A stretch of DNA of 64,000 nt from Liopterus haemorrhoidalis (GCA_963971575.1 OZ020620.1:35975992-36039991), one strand, 5' to 3'. Counted from the first letter of the stretch, positions 1 through 11,437 are shown. Numbers and translations are program-made. The notes: generated by a model not told the origin, from the sequence alone.

Positions 1-480
1 AAATCGACATTTTTCTAAAAATTTATCTGATCAAAAATTTCTGTTGAACTATTCCAGTTCCCATCAATGTTTATTACGGAGATTTTTGTTTTATATTTTT
101 AGATCAATCCCTTTTGGGAGATAGGATAAAAGTTTTTTTACACATTTTTGGAAAAATCCAATATTTTTTTTTCAAAAATAATAATTTGTGCATCCACGTA
201 TTAAGAAGTTTCATTTGATACCCCACTCAAAATTTTTAAAAAATATTTATTTTTCCATTAAATACATATTAGTTTATACTTATCCAGCGTTGCATATTTT
301 TGATCTCTCTATATTTTTCTATATGTGGGTCAAAAAATTGTACAAGTTTTACAAATTTCAACTTTCTATGGTCAGCCGTTTGGCTACAATTTCTACCGTA
401 TAGACAGACACATGAGTGACGTTATAAGGGTTTTTTTGTGGTCATAACTACAAAACCCTAAAAATGTATGTGAAGTATGA
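1..480. repeat. Interspersed repeat, family R1 (unclassified)
   Basis: AT-rich sequence with no gene. It shares recognisable blocks with about 33150-33960 and 41640-42100, including a segment reading TTTCATTTGATACCC and, further on, CCGTTTGGCTACAATTT. The end of the block (about 440-510) shares a 'tgaattttca...gggtttt' motif with 33236-33290, 41036-41100 and 63884-63950. This is a dispersed family with no readable protein, so its class is unknown. The DD41D mariner begins immediately afterwards. Confidence 0.55.
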
Positions 481-530
481 ATTTTCAGGGTTTTGTAAGT
501 ATTTAGTAAGTGCAAGAAACGAGCATAATA

Positions 531-1831
531 CAAGGTGTCTCAAAAGAAAATTTATATTTATTTAGCTTACTGCGTGAACGCAACGTATCCGAGGGGCGCG
601 GGGTTATGTCAATCCGTAGCCTGGCTCTTGGGAATTTAGTCGCTATGGAGCGTTTCTCGGGAGCAGACCGCGCGTTATGCGTGCGAGAGTTTTACAAAAA
701 CGGTGATTCGGCGACTGTAGCGCGTAGAAAATTCTGCAGTATTCGAGGTTTTCGCCACTTAAATGATGCGCCAAGCATTCCTCTCATTCGACATTGGGTT
801 AAAAAGTTTGAAGAGACTGGTACAACGCTGGATAAATCAAAATCCAGGCGACCTAGGTCATCAAGAACGGTAGAAAACGTGGAGAATGTTAATCAGTCTG
901 TTCGTGACGACCCGAACCTTTCAATTCGGAAGCGCGCAAGTGCTTTAAATGTGCATAGATCATCATTACATCGCATTATACACAAAGACCTAAAGCTTCA
1001 CCCCTACAAAATTCAATTGGTGCAAGAATTAAAGCCCCAAGATGCCAGTCAGAGGCTTAATTTCGTAAATCAGGTGATTGAGCGATTTTCAACGTTTACC
1101 AACATTTTGTTTTCGGGTGAAGCTCATTTTCATCTTAATGGCCACGTAAATAATCAGAACTGCCGCTACTGGAGTGCAACGAATCCGAAACGCAAACATC
1201 AGAAACCCCTACATTCGCCTAAAGTGACCGTATGGGCTGCGATGTCGGCGCGAGGAATTATCGGCCCTTACTTTTTTGAAGACGAAAGGGGGCGTGCAGT
1301 TACTGTGAATTCAGAGCGTTATGTGGAGATGTTAGACAACTTCTTGGTACCTGAACTGCAAAACTTTCCTGGCTATAACCAAAGAACATGGTTCCAACAG
1401 GACGGAGCAACTTCACACACGTCCAATATGTCTGCCACGTGAAATTTTCTCAGGCAAATTGATCTCCCGGGGAGGTGACATAAATTGGCCTCCACGCAGT
1501 CCAGATTTAACCCCTATGGACTTTTTCCTATGGGGTTATCTTAAATCTAAAGTTTACGCCAATAAACCGACTTCACTGGCGCATTTGAAAGAAAATATCC
1601 GTCACGAAATGGCAGCCATCCCTGAGTCCACCTGCCGAGACGTCATAAGTAATTTTACTGTTCGATTAAATGAGTGCCGAGAACGCGAGGGTCTACATTT
1701 AGACGATATTATTTTTAAGAAATAAATTCCCAAAAAGTGTATTTTAATAATTAATAAACATTTTTTCTATATACGGCTTACTTTTTTTTTAATCGATCCA
1801 CTAAATATAAAATTTCTTTTGAGACACCTTG
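531..1831 (+). mobile_element. rosa/Visitor-like (DD41D) mariner, copy 1, inactive
   Basis: A 1.3-kb element flanked by TA on both sides (529-530 and 1832-1833). The TIRs start CAAGGTGTCTCAAAAGAAA and end with the inverse. It is nearly identical to the copy at 11753-13062 in opposite orientation. It contains a single broken transposase gene. Confidence 0.93.
645..1725 (+). pseudogene. DD41D mariner transposase, frameshifted and catalytically mutated
   Basis: The reading frame starts at MERFSGAD (ATG 645) and matches the intact copy at 11859-12947 closely. Two defects are visible. The first catalytic aspartate (codon 158, positions 1116-1118) is GGT, glycine instead of aspartate, in the context FSGEAHF. 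About 8 bases are also missing around 1432-1442 compared with the other copy, so the frame ends at TGA 1440-1442 and the C-terminal part (WPPRSPDLTPMDFFLWG) continues in another frame at 1459-1725. The linker reads RRPR instead of GRPR. The enzyme would normally cut and paste the element at TA sites; this copy cannot encode an active protein. Confidence 0.93.
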
Positions 1832-1833
1832 TA

Positions 1834-2956
1834 CTGGATGTCTAGGAATATTTGTTCTATAGTCACATCAAAATCAACAGTTTTTTGATAAACATTTTTA
1901 TTCTTTATTTGAGTACTAAGAGCTTAGATTTAATTATTTTAAACAAAAATTAAATAAAGTGGTCAAAACCCCAACGTTTTTTCTGCATTTGCTTCGTATT
2001 CAAGTCTTCATTAGATTAATAAGAAATATATTGATAAATGACTACATTTTCAATTTGAATTTCAGAAACGTATTTCTCATTATTAACAATGTGTCATTAA
2101 ATTTATAAGTTTATTTGATTATTATAAATGATTTATTCCTCTGTGATACCTTAAAAACAAAAATCTAAAGTAATTGAAACTATAGGTTAAAACACAACGT
2201 ATACTAGCTTAATAAAATTTTTCTACTTCTCGTTCTTCGTCTCTATCTCTTTGTCTCTGTTTCTATTTATTTGCCACTGACCCTTTCGTCTCGATTTCGA
2301 GTTATCTCTTTCAATTTGTTTGCTTTTGTCTCTGTCTATCTGTCTGTCTTTCTGTACATAATATGTACCATTTTTTAACATTTCTACATTTTTTGTGAGT
2401 TAAAAATATGTTGTTTTTAGTTTTCTTGTTTATTTTAAGAGTTGGAACTAAGAACATATTGTTATTTTCAAAAATAACTCTAATAAGTCACCTGTTGATA
2501 GTTAAATTATATTTTTATAATTTTTTTGGCAAAGCATATTAATTATACAACAAATGTGGCAAACAAAGTTCTTCCTATAGGGAGTAAAAAATCAAACTTG
2601 TAGTAACTAAAGAATAATAAATACAGCATTTATGTAATAGCGAATAAGACATGGACACAGACTTTAGAGTATAAATTTTGCAATTTTTATAAATAAAGCC
2701 TAAATGCAGTGCCAAGTTTAAGACTGGTAATATTAACGCTCATATTAATCAAAATCAAACATGGTTGATGTGTTTTATTTTTTAGTTAAATATTACTAAT
2801 GTTTGCCAAGATATTTTTCACAGAATTGACAAATTTTATTTTGACAAGTATTAGCAAAATCCATTAAAAGATATTCTCAGCTTATTGAAAATACACTTAG
2901 CAGCAGTTTTGAATCAAAAAGGGAACCAGGAGGGACCCCCCGGAGATTTTTTTTTG
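1834..2956. other. AT-rich intergenic or intronic sequence, no gene seen
   Basis: No convincing coding segment. A purine/pyrimidine-biased stretch at 2221-2352 (CTCT/GTCT-rich on plus) gives a short arginine/aspartate-rich minus-strand frame preceded by an AG. I read this as simple sequence rather than an exon. Confidence 0.5.
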
Positions 2957-3903
2957 CCATAAAACATGCTATTTCGAGATTTCGATGTATCTCCACGAAT
3001 TGAGGTCTCTACATAACGTTTTGACTATTTTTAGCATGATGTCTGTCGGTCTGTCTGTCCGTCTGTCTGTCCGTCTGTCTGTCCGTCTGTCTGTCCGTCT
3101 GTCTGTCCATCTGTCTGTCCGTTTGTCCGTCTGTGTACACGTGCAGAGCAAATTCGGCTGAAAGGATTTTTATGAAACTTCATATTTAAGCTTCTACCAT
3201 CAATGGCACGAGTTGATCAACTTTTGGTAAAAATCGGTTGACTAAAAAATGGGAGTTTACTCGTGTCGATTTTAAGATTTTTGTGAATATTTCACAACAG
3301 CTACTTGTTAGTTAAGTAGTAGTAATTTATTGAACAAAAAATGCTATAAAAGCAATAACTAATAACTTTTATTTCAGACGTTTTTTGATAAAACGAAAAT
3401 TTTCGAATAATTTCTGTAAAATTTTCATAATCTCTCATAAGTCTCAATTTTTTCATACTTATATGTCACGTTTCCATGGTCATGATAAATAATATCTCTG
3501 TTAGAAAATATTAGGCCAAGTTATTTCTACTCTGCTGCTAGAATGTATTTTATATAAGTACTTTACGATGGCGGTCGGTCCTGTGGTGGCCACAGCTGAT
3601 TTTTTCATACTTGTATGTAACGTTTCCATGGCCATGATAAATAATATCTCTGTTAGAAAATATTAGGCCAAGTTATTTCTACTCTGCTGCTAGAATGTAT
3701 TTTATATAAGTACTTTACGATGGCGGTCGGTCCTGTGGTGGCCACAGCTGATTTTTTCATAATTATATGTAACGTTTCCAGGGTCATGATAAATAATATC
3801 TCTGTTAGAAAATATTGGGCCAAGTTATTTCTACTCAGCTGCTAGTGTATTTTATACAATTACTTTGTGATGACGGTCGGTCCTGTGGTGGCCACAGCTG
3901 TTT
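2957..3903 (+). repeat. Interspersed repeat R2 with GTCT microsatellite and ~150-bp satellite tail
   Basis: Shared with 9636-10131 (inverted) and 34284-34967. Order: a conserved block (GATTTCGATG, CTCCACGAATTGAGGTC, CATAACGTTTTGAC), a GTCTGTCC microsatellite (about 3042-3132), a second conserved block (GTACACGTGCAGAGCAAATT... AAAATCGGTTG), and a tail ending GGTCGGTCCTGTGGTGGCCACAGCTG. Apparent reading frames over the microsatellite are low-complexity artefacts. Class unknown. Confidence 0.75.
3449..3903 (+). repeat. Three tandem copies of a ~150-bp satellite monomer
   Basis: Three head-to-tail units run from TTTTTTCATACTTATATG to GTGGTGGCCACAGCTG. The unit ends fall near 3600, 3752 and 3900, a spacing of about 150 bp. 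Single copies of the same unit occur at 34812-34967 and, inverted and partial, near 9650-9700, always attached to family R2. The array therefore looks like expansion of the tail of a transposable element. Confidence 0.85.
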
Positions 3904-4362
3904 TTATCTTTTAGGTAGGGTTTTCCTAATTATGGCCACATTTGTTCCAATACCCTCTCCTCTATAATAGTTTGTAAATTTTCTATTTATATGAATGCAT
4001 TTCTGTAAACTCGTTGTATTTCTGAAAATGGCTTCATAAGTCGAAATACGTATCAAATAAACTTTATTCTTTGAAACTAACCGAGTGTTTTATTGTCCTA
4101 TACTTCTTTGCCAGAAAGAACCACATAAAAACTTCGAAGAATAAAACCATGTTGGTAAAGAGGCACATCCAGCGTCAAAGTAAGATAGTAGTATGGTGTT
4201 GTACACCATCCTACCATCTTAAGGATGGAGAGAATACCATCAGTTGAATAAGACCATCAATCCATAGGACAAAAGGAGTGATTTGTTGTTTCTAAACCAT
4301 TAGAATACCAATAATTTAGCAAGAAACCATGTGTGACAAAAGTCTGTATTTCTAACTATGTA

Positions 4363-4618
4363 CAGTGGCGGACTTTCGCAGAGACAAAAAGACATTTGTC
4401 TTGGGCCCGTAATTTTCAAGGGCCCGGATTTGGGAGGTGAGAACCTTTTTTTTTGCTTTTCACTTGGATTTAGGAGGTGAGAACCTTGTTTTTTTTTGCT
4501 CTTCACTTGGATTTGAGAGGTGAGGACCTTTTTTTTGCTCTTCACTTTGAACGCCTCTAGGTTAAGGGCCCCTAAATCAAAAATGTCTTGGGCCCGGCTA
4601 GGGCTTAATCCGCCACTG
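4363..4618. mobile_element. hAT-type MITE, TIR CAGTGGCGGACTTT, with ~41-bp tandem core
   Basis: A 256-bp non-autonomous element with TIRs CAGTGGCGGACTT and AATCCGCCACTG and a perfect 8-bp TSD, ACTATGTA (4355-4362 and 4619-4626), which indicates a hAT transposase. The core (about 4430-4555) has three units of the 'ATTTGGGAGGTGAGGACC-poly-T-GCTCTTCACTTGG' motif also seen in other hAT families of this window. No coding capacity. Confidence 0.93.
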
Positions 4619-4933
4619 ACTATGTATGCCCTTAAATAATAATTAGTTGTCAACAATGTCTATGACGTCTAATATATTAAATTGACAGTGAGAATGTGGG
4701 CATTTTGCCCAACTGGGCCGGTACTTTGACATATAAGATCGTGAATTCGATATGTTAAATATAATTCTACAACTAAATAAAGTAAAGAATTGAAGACGAT
4801 TAGACTGGATACCGATCGCGCCTCGCCGAGTATTCTAAACTCGCGACCTCTACACGAATAATAGTTTCATTAACAATTGCTAAAATTATCTAACCTAACC
4901 TTCAAAGGGTTAAATTTGGGAATATTTAGAATA

Positions 4934-6218
4934 CCTGGTCTAGAAGTATGAAATACGGATTTTTTTTTTTTTCAAATAAAACAAATTAAACTCAAAAGAA
5001 CAGTAAAAGTTTATTTATTCAAAGTATGCTCCATTAGAAGTTATACATTTTTCCCATCTTTCAGGCAATTTGTGAATACCTCGCCAGTAGAACTCTTCCC
5101 CTTTCCCCGCAAACCATTCATCTAGCCATTCTTTCACATTTTCATATGAACAAAAGTGCTGCTCGGCAAGTGCGTGACCCATCGATGCGAACAAGTGGTA
5201 ATCTGAAGGGGCCAAGTCTGGTGAGTAAGCGGCATGGGGTAGCACTTCCCACTTGAGTGCCTCCAATGTGTTGCAAACTGTTTTTGTCTTATGTGATGGA
5301 GCGTTATCGTGAAGAGAGATTACCTTGTGCTGTCTTCTTTCGTATTCTGTTCGTTTTATGTGCAGCGAATGGTTCAATTCGATCAGTTGTTGTTGGTAGC
5401 GTTGGGTATTAACTGTTTCACCAGGTTTTAACAATTCATAATAGACCACAGACTTTTGGTCCCGCCAAGTACAGAGCATTGTCTTTTTGCCAAAGCGATT
5501 CGGTCTTGCAGTTGATGTGGATGGTGAGCCTGGGTTCACCCATGATTTTTTGCGTTTGGGATTTTCAAAATAAATCCATTTTTCATCGCCAGTAATGATA
5601 CGATGCAAAAAAGACTTTCTTTTGTATCGTGCAAGCAAAATTTCACAAGTGTTTTTGCGTTTTTCCATCTGCCTCTCATTCAATGCATGTGGAACCTATC
5701 TGCCGACTTTCTGGATCTTACTCATCTCGCGATTGGAAACAGCTTGTTGACTAACGCCTAACTACTCTGCTAGTTGTTTTTGTGATTGACTATCGTCTTC
5801 CTGTAGCAATGTTTCCAGTTTTGTATCTTCATATTTTTTTGGAGGTTTTCCGTGTTCTTTGTCTGTAAGATCAAATTCACCACTTTTGAAACGCCGAAAC
5901 CATCGTTCACACGTATCTTGCGATGGAGCATATTCACCATAAGCTTCTCGAAGCAGTCGGTATGATTCAGCAGTAGTTTTTTTCAAATGAAAACAAAACA
6001 GTAGTACTGCCCGCGAATGCTCTTTATTTGGCACAAAATTTGACATTTTTAACACAGTAAAACAAAACTATATGATCACTTTTCAAATTATAACCTATAC
6101 GCATTTGACACTTAATGATAACTTAACAAAACGCCATATGTGTTGAAACTTTGAACTATACACTCTGTTTGCGCGGCAAGTTTGAAAAAAAAATCGCATT
6201 TCATACTTGTAGACCTGG
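4934..6218 (-). mobile_element. Mos1-like mariner (mauritiana type), inactive
   Basis: A 1285-bp element flanked by TA at 4932-4933 and 6219-6220. Its inverted ends read CCAGGTCTACAAGTATGAAA (minus-strand start) and CCTGGTCTAGAAGTATGAAA (plus-strand start). Length and TIR start match the mauritiana subfamily to which Drosophila Mos1 belongs. One transposase gene lies on the minus strand. Confidence 0.93.
5015..6046 (-). pseudogene. Mos1-like D34D mariner transposase with two in-frame stops
   Basis: One continuous frame of 343 sense or stop codons from ATG 6046 (MSNFVPNKEHSR) to TAA 5015. It is interrupted only by TAG at 5762-5764 (codon 95, after QLAE) and TAG at 5696-5698 (codon 117, where the family has Trp in GRWVPH). 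No frameshift. The catalytic triad is present: D154 (TGDEKW), D247 (LHDNAPSH) and D282 (SPDLAPSD), with 34 residues between the last two. It is about two codons shorter than Mos1, the gap lying between the HTH region and D154. Likely inactivated by two point mutations. Confidence 0.93.
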
Positions 6219-7946
6219 TAATTGTTAGTATCTTAATTAATATTCACTTACTTGGTTTAGTAAAGTTTCGCTCCGCATCTCCTCTGAATGGAAAGAAGAA
6301 TTCAATTCTGCAGCGACCTGTAAATTTTAAAATTTCAATTTTAGAATTACATCTAAAAAGAAAATAACAGAAAAGCCCCGGATAACGCTTTAGCATAATG
6401 TTTCTTAACCTTATTTCCATCGCGGACCGACAATAAGTCAGATAATATAAAAATACATTTACAATTAAAAATATTCTATTAGATGGATGAATATTCGCTG
6501 CAAAATTTGAGGTGTATATTGTTACTAATTTTATTTCCGATTGTTACTTTGCCCTAAATTTATTTAAATGATACCTTTTCTGTAGATGTAATTGGTTGTA
6601 ATTAGTACGTTATAACGAGAAAGCGTTATACGGAGCAGCGTTAACCGAGGTTATATGAGTAGCCCATTGACAAAAGCAGTTAAACGCCGTTATTATTATT
6701 ATTATTTTTTTTTTGTGAACTAAAACATTTTTATATTTTTTTTTATTTGAGCTATGAATAAAAGCTTCGCGTATTAGTTTAGTAAAATTATTGTTTTAAT
6801 AAAACAAAATGTATATAATATGGTATTAGAAATATTATATGTCTCATTTTGTAATAAGTAACTAACAGAAAGAGTTCATTTTGTATGGTGTATATTTACA
6901 ATACATTTATAAAAATATCATAGTATTGGTTCACATGGATACATCAATATCCATTATATCACAAAAGTCTCCAAAATCATCAGATCTAGTATAGAGGCTA
7001 TTTCCCAACCTTTAAGCTGGACCAACTGAAATTTTTATTTTCTTAAGTTGTCACGAGCTAATTTTTTAAAGTTTGAAGTTGGCTTTCGCTAAAAAAATAT
7101 CAAAAGTTAACAGTTACTAGAATTCATAGCTATGGGCTATAAGGCCATTTCTTTGGTATAAGAGGAACTAAGCAGAAGATTCGATTTCATGTTTCATGTT
7201 GGTATTTATTATTAAGTGATATTTATTATAAAAAATGAAATATATTGTGAAAAACAAATAATTGTAAAAAGTAATAGTTTTTTTTCTAAATAGTCAAATA
7301 GTTTATTTTAGAGATATTTTGTTTCTTTTTTTATTGTTTTCAAAGCTTGCTACGTTCAACTTTGTAAAACTTATGTTGATTATTATTTTTTAAATAAATG
7401 GTCGCCATTTTGAAATGGTTAACATAAAAATATGACTTTATGGTGTCATTGTAAAGCTAATTTAATGTACTTTTAGGAAAAAAATATAAAATTATCGATT
7501 CCCTATGCTAGATCAAAAGTTGACATCATTTCCGGTGAAACCGGAAGTGCTTCAGAATTCTTATAGTAACCTTTAGATGGGCCTTTTTGTCTAGTTTAAC
7601 TTTTGTTCTGAAGATTTTTTGTATCTTTACAAATAAAGGAGATTTTCGGGGTGCCCCGTTTCAAACAAACACCTTGTATATTAATTTAATTTTGATCACA
7701 ATTTGATTTTTATTGTTAATAAAAACGGAGTTTTTATTACAAAAGCATATTATTTTTTCGTTTCTGGGGGGGGGGGTCCAGTCCCGAGAATCCTTTTTGC
7801 GCGCGCCTAGGTTTTAAACAAGTTTTAGACGTTTCGTTTTTATCCAAGTTGCTGAGAAATCCAAGGATACCAATATCAAATTTATTTCAATTTTTGTATA
7901 TAGCTGCTTTTGCCTGCGGGCTACTCGTATATTGTGTATTGTGTAC
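6219..7946. other. AT-rich sequence, no gene; partial MITE arm
   Basis: No supported gene. Positions about 6455-6620 resemble one arm of the MITE at 18392-19141 (a block with AAAATATTCTATTAGATGGA and TATTGTTACTAATTTTATT). A run of ten G occurs near 7766. The segment 7640-7680 (CACCTTGTATATTA) looks like the end of another small transposon. The rest is unremarkable. Confidence 0.45.
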
Positions 7947-8063
7947 CTGATCCTTGAGTAGTTGCATGAAATTTTCAGGTGGTAAACTGAGGGGTCTATT
8001 GCCTTTTGGTAAACAAGATGGTAGCCTAGCCACTAGCATTTCCTGGTGTGTCCTTATTTCTGG
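7947..8063 (-). CDS. Predicted internal exon (exon D) of the hexapeptide-repeat gene
   Basis: A 117-nt (39-codon) open segment bounded by a T-rich acceptor (TTGTTAATGTTGTACAG) and a donor CAG/GTACAC. It encodes PEIRTHQEMLVARLP...PPENFMQLLKDQ, a composition unlike the AT-driven frames around it. Its acceptor is in phase 0, the phase in which exon C (10601-11437) ends, so the two join in frame. It may be followed by further exons toward or beyond the left edge. Function unknown. Support is splice signals and phase only, so the exon is plausible rather than proven. Confidence 0.5.
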
Positions 8064-8220
8064 CTGTACAACATTAACAACAAACATGCAACAACAAACA
8101 ATGATAATACAACAACAAGCTTTTTATAGTAAAAGCTACAGCTATGAAAATTAAACAAGTGATGCGACATATGAATTTTTCAACATTTTAGGATTTCATA
8201 GGTATCTAATTAGTAAAGTA

Positions 8221-8903
8221 AAGTCTGTTCCATTAGTTTAGGCGGAACTAGATTTTCAATTCTAGTTACTTTTACCGATTGATTGAAGCTTTTGATCATT
8301 TTGTTCAGGAAAAGCCAACTTCAATATATAAAACCAGTGGCGAAGAGAGACCTCCGCTAGACTTGCCCTCCCATAAAAAAATAATTAAAAAAAATATATT
8401 TTTTAAAAAATTATTATTTTTTTTTAATTTAAAAATTTTTAGGTAAATCTTCAAAAGTACATCATATTATGTTCTATACAAATTTTTGTCCAAGCCTCGG
8501 TTTACTAGTGTTAAATTTTAAAGTTTAATAATTTCCGTTTCCGGTTTCGGATTTTCATAAAAAACAATAGGGTTCTTCCCAATTAATAGAAGATTTTTTT
8601 AGTACCAGAACAAACTCTCTAAGTTAAACCGTTCTTGAGTTATCGTGTATACACACAGACACACACACAGACACACACACACACACAGACACACACACAC
8701 ATACGGACGGCACTTCGAAAATAGGTTTTTTGGATTCCCTGGACCTTGAAACGTGGTAATCAGTCAAAATCTCGACATCGAAAATTTTCGCGATTACAAT
8801 ACTTGCCCCTTATATATTAAGGTCGGGCAAGTAAAAGTAGCTAATGACAACTTACAAAAATTAAAATTCCAGTTAGTTCCGCCTAATCGTTTGGAATAGC
8901 CTG
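8221..8903. mobile_element. MITE family M1 (TIR CAGTCTGTTCC) interrupted by a nested repeat
   Basis: Outer ends read AGTCTGTTCCATTAG...GGCGGAACTAGATTTT and GTTCCGCCTAATCGTTTGGAATAGCCTG. The same family occurs at 15573-16084, 30235-30618, 31066-31216 and 44036-44407. Better copies are flanked by TA, suggesting Tc1/mariner mobilisation. This copy is split by the element at 8339-8830. Confidence 0.75.
8339..8830 (-). repeat. Interspersed repeat R3 with CA/GT microsatellite
   Basis: Ends read CCAGTGGCGAAGAGAGACC and GGTCGGGCAAG. Internal AC-rich microsatellite at about 8651-8702, followed by GGACGGCACTTCGAAAATAGG. A second copy in the opposite orientation lies at 36472-36989. Both copies are inserted inside other transposons. 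Class unknown. Confidence 0.75.
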
Positions 8904-8927
8904 TAAAAACCTAACGCGTCCAATTAC

Positions 8928-9280
8928 TGAAAGCAGGCACGCACACAGATGGGGAGGAACTCACTGGGTTGACCCCCCCCCAAGAGGTAAAAAAACACGT
9001 GGTTTTAGTGCTTTTAAGGAATACACTTGAATTTTAGTGAGGACCTTTTTTTTATCATCATTTGTATTTTAGAAGTGAAGATCTTTTTGTTTTTAGATCA
9101 TCACTTCAATTTTAGAAGCGGGAACCGTTTTTTTAGTCATCACTTGTGTTGCACAAATGATCTTTTTGTTTTAGGTCAACGCTTGTATTTGGAAAATAAA
9201 GTGTGTTTGGCCAGCACTTGTAGCCTTTTGAAAACAGCTTTGTCTTGTGAGCTCCCCGCCCTAAATCCTGCGTTCGCCTG
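8928..9280. mobile_element. Probable hAT MITE (TIR starts CAGGC) with ~41-bp tandem core
   Basis: The left end CAGGCACGCACACAG...GGGGAGGAACTCAC and right end CTTGTGAGCTCCCC...CGTTCGCCTG are imperfect inverses. Flanking 8-mers (ACTGAAAG and ATTCAAGG) match weakly, so this copy is old. The interior (9005-9185) holds about four degenerate units of the 'gaggaccttttttt-TCATCACTTG-attttag' motif. Confidence 0.55.
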
Positions 9281-9635
9281 ATTCAAGGGATTTTTTGTAC
9301 AGATATTTAAGTACATAAAATTTTGACAAAATGCAAAATTTAGAAATGTACTTATCTTTATGACATATTTTATCGCATCAAAATTTTCGAGCTTACAGTT
9401 CTGTTTCATATCATGTGCATTACTCAGATTTGTTTCAGATTTTCAGACCTACCCGTCCGGATGTGGGAAAAAATTTATGACATATTTTTGGCAAAAACTG
9501 GGTCTAAATAAAAAATTTCTTCGTTAATCCACAACAGTGTGCATTACTTATTTTACACTTCAATAGCCCTATATTAATTATTAATATTTTATACATAAAT
9601 TATACATAAATGACACGTTTTTGGTAAAAATCACA

Positions 9636-10131
9636 TAAAAAAAAAAATCAGCTGTGGCCACCACAGGACCGACTGCCATCACAAAGTACTTCTTTAATTT
9701 ATGATGCTTTATCAAAAAATGTATCAAATAAAAGTTATTAGTTATTACTTTTATAGCAACTTTTGTTAAATAATTTTTTACGAAATATTTATCTGTTGTG
9801 AAATATTCGCAAAAATATTAAACCCGACACGAGTAAACTCTCATTTCTAGTTAACCGATTTTTACCAAAAGTTGAACAACTCCTGCCATTGATGTAGAAA
9901 GCTTAAATATGAAGTTTCATAAAAATCCTTTTAGTCGAATTTGCTCTGCACGTGTACACGGACCGACCGACAGACAGACGGACGGACAGACAGACAGACC
10001 GACAGCCATCATGCTAAAAATAGTGAAAACGTTATGTAGGGACCTCAATTCGTGGAGATCCATCGAAATCTCGAAATGTCAAAATCGGTATGATCACAAT
10101 ATCTCCCTTATATATGTTGGCGGTCGGTAAT
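9636..10131 (-). repeat. Interspersed repeat R2, inverted copy
   Basis: Reverse orientation of the family at 2957-3903 and 34284-34967: it begins with the inverse of GGTCGGTCCTGTGGTGGCC, passes through a CAGACAGACGGACGG microsatellite (about 9965-10000) and ends TATATGTTGGCGGTCGGT. No protein-coding capacity. Confidence 0.8.
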
Positions 10132-10600
10132 AATAAGTTTAAAATTATTTTTTCGGTTTATCTTTGTATCGAGACCTTATAGTCGATACATCACACAAAA
10201 TTTTAAAAAAAGTCGATAATATTATATAACAAATAAATAATAAATAATGAATTTGGATTTTTTATATATGTAGATATAAAGTTCTTTTTTGAATTCTCAG
10301 TATTTATCCTATATGCGAGTCGAGTGGATGCATGCTAAATTTCAACTCTCTACGCTCAGTCACAATTTGGACACATGGTTGACTCTATAAGGGTTTCTTA
10401 GTTCATTCCTAATTTCACCTATGAAATCCTAAAAATGGGAAGTTTTACAAATTTACATTTTCTCCTACAAAATTTCAAATTGAGAATTTACTTTGCAACT
10501 TTTGTTACAGTAAATTACAGCAAAAATTGCATATGAAAAATTACAATGAAGATGAAATTTAGTAGACAACATAAATATATAAATAAATAAAAAAAAGTAC
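10132..10600. other. Intronic AT-rich sequence, no gene
   Basis: Lies downstream of the exon C donor on the minus strand. It contains family R1 fragments (10290-10460). No other feature seen. Confidence 0.45.
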
Positions 10601-11437
10601 CTTTCCACTTGAGTCCAAAGTCTCCATCTTTTGAAAATCACTCATTTTCTCAATCTTGGTCTCCTTTATTCCATCGTTTATAACTTCCATTTCTTCCACT
10701 TTTGTACTTTCTTTTAAAATTGGATCTTTTTCAGCATATGCATCAATTTCAGTTATTATTTCTTTTAACGTATTCTTTATTTTTCCTTCTTCAATCTCTG
10801 GAGAAAATTTCTTGTCCCTAAAATCTTCCATGGGTTTCAAATCTTCCATTGGTTTTAATGGTTCCATTGATTTAAAATCTTCCATAGGTTTATATGGTTC
10901 CATGGGTTTAAATTCTTCCATTGGTTTATATGGTTCCATTGGCTTAAACTCTTCTACTGGTTTATATGGTTCCATTGGCTTGAATTCTTCCATGGGTTTA
11001 TATGGTTCCATCGGTTTATATAGTTCCAAAGGTTTATAAGGTTCCAAAGGTTTTAAATCTTCCATGGGTTTATAAGGTTCCATTGGTTTAAACTCTTCCA
11101 TAGGTTTATATGGTTCCATAGGTTTAAATTCTTCCATAGGTTTATATGGTTCCATCGGCTTGAATTCTTCCATCGATTTATATGGTTCCATGGGTTTAAA
11201 TTCTTCCAAAGGTTTATAATCATCCAATAATTTTGTTTGGAAGCTTTCTTGTTCCATTTTTGTTTCGGATTCTTTTTCAATATTTGAGTTGTATACTTCC
11301 ATTTTTTCTGATTTAGAGTCAGTCAGGAAGTCTGATTTAAATTCGGTTTCTAGTTTTGGACCTGGGTCTAAGTCTAATTTTGCTGTTAAGTTGCCAAAAT
11401 TGGGAGTGTCTTGAATCATTGTGGTCATAGTTGGTCC
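10601..11437 (-). CDS. Exon C: hexapeptide-repeat (E/K/P-rich) protein
   Basis: An 837-nt, 279-codon exon. The acceptor is TTTTTAACAG/GGACCA and the donor AAG/GTACTT; both boundaries are phase 0. The protein starts GPTMTTMIQDTPNFGNLTAKLD, has an acidic/basic linker, then 22 tandem hexapeptides (about residues 88-219) of the form [Y/F/L]KPME[P/E/D], mostly as alternating FKPMEP and YKPMEE, and ends with a charged region (EIITEIDAYAEKDPIL...). The DNA repeats with a ~36-bp period. The E, K and P richness recalls PEVK-like elastic segments of muscle proteins, but I see no diagnostic domain, so that is only an analogy. Plus-strand frames over this region are shadows. Confidence 0.8.

Noticed and set aside
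2221..2352. Arg/Asp/Lys-rich minus-strand exon (KDRQIDRDKSKQIERD...) ending in TAG
   Set aside because: Sequence is a degenerate CTCT/GTCT simple repeat, the acceptor is weak and there is no other support, although its phase would fit.
2969..3151. QTDRRTDRRTD-type peptide (also at 9909 and 34275)
   Set aside because: Translation of a GTCT microsatellite in a non-coding repeat.
4300..4656. 118-codon minus-strand frame
   Set aside because: It reads through the hAT MITE and its tandem core, continuing into the flanks only by chance. Similar frames at 29615, 35094, 59122 and 60039 have the same cause.
10656..11039. 127-codon plus-strand frame (and the minus frame at 11053-11280)
   Set aside because: Shadows of the exon C hexapeptide repeat in other frames.
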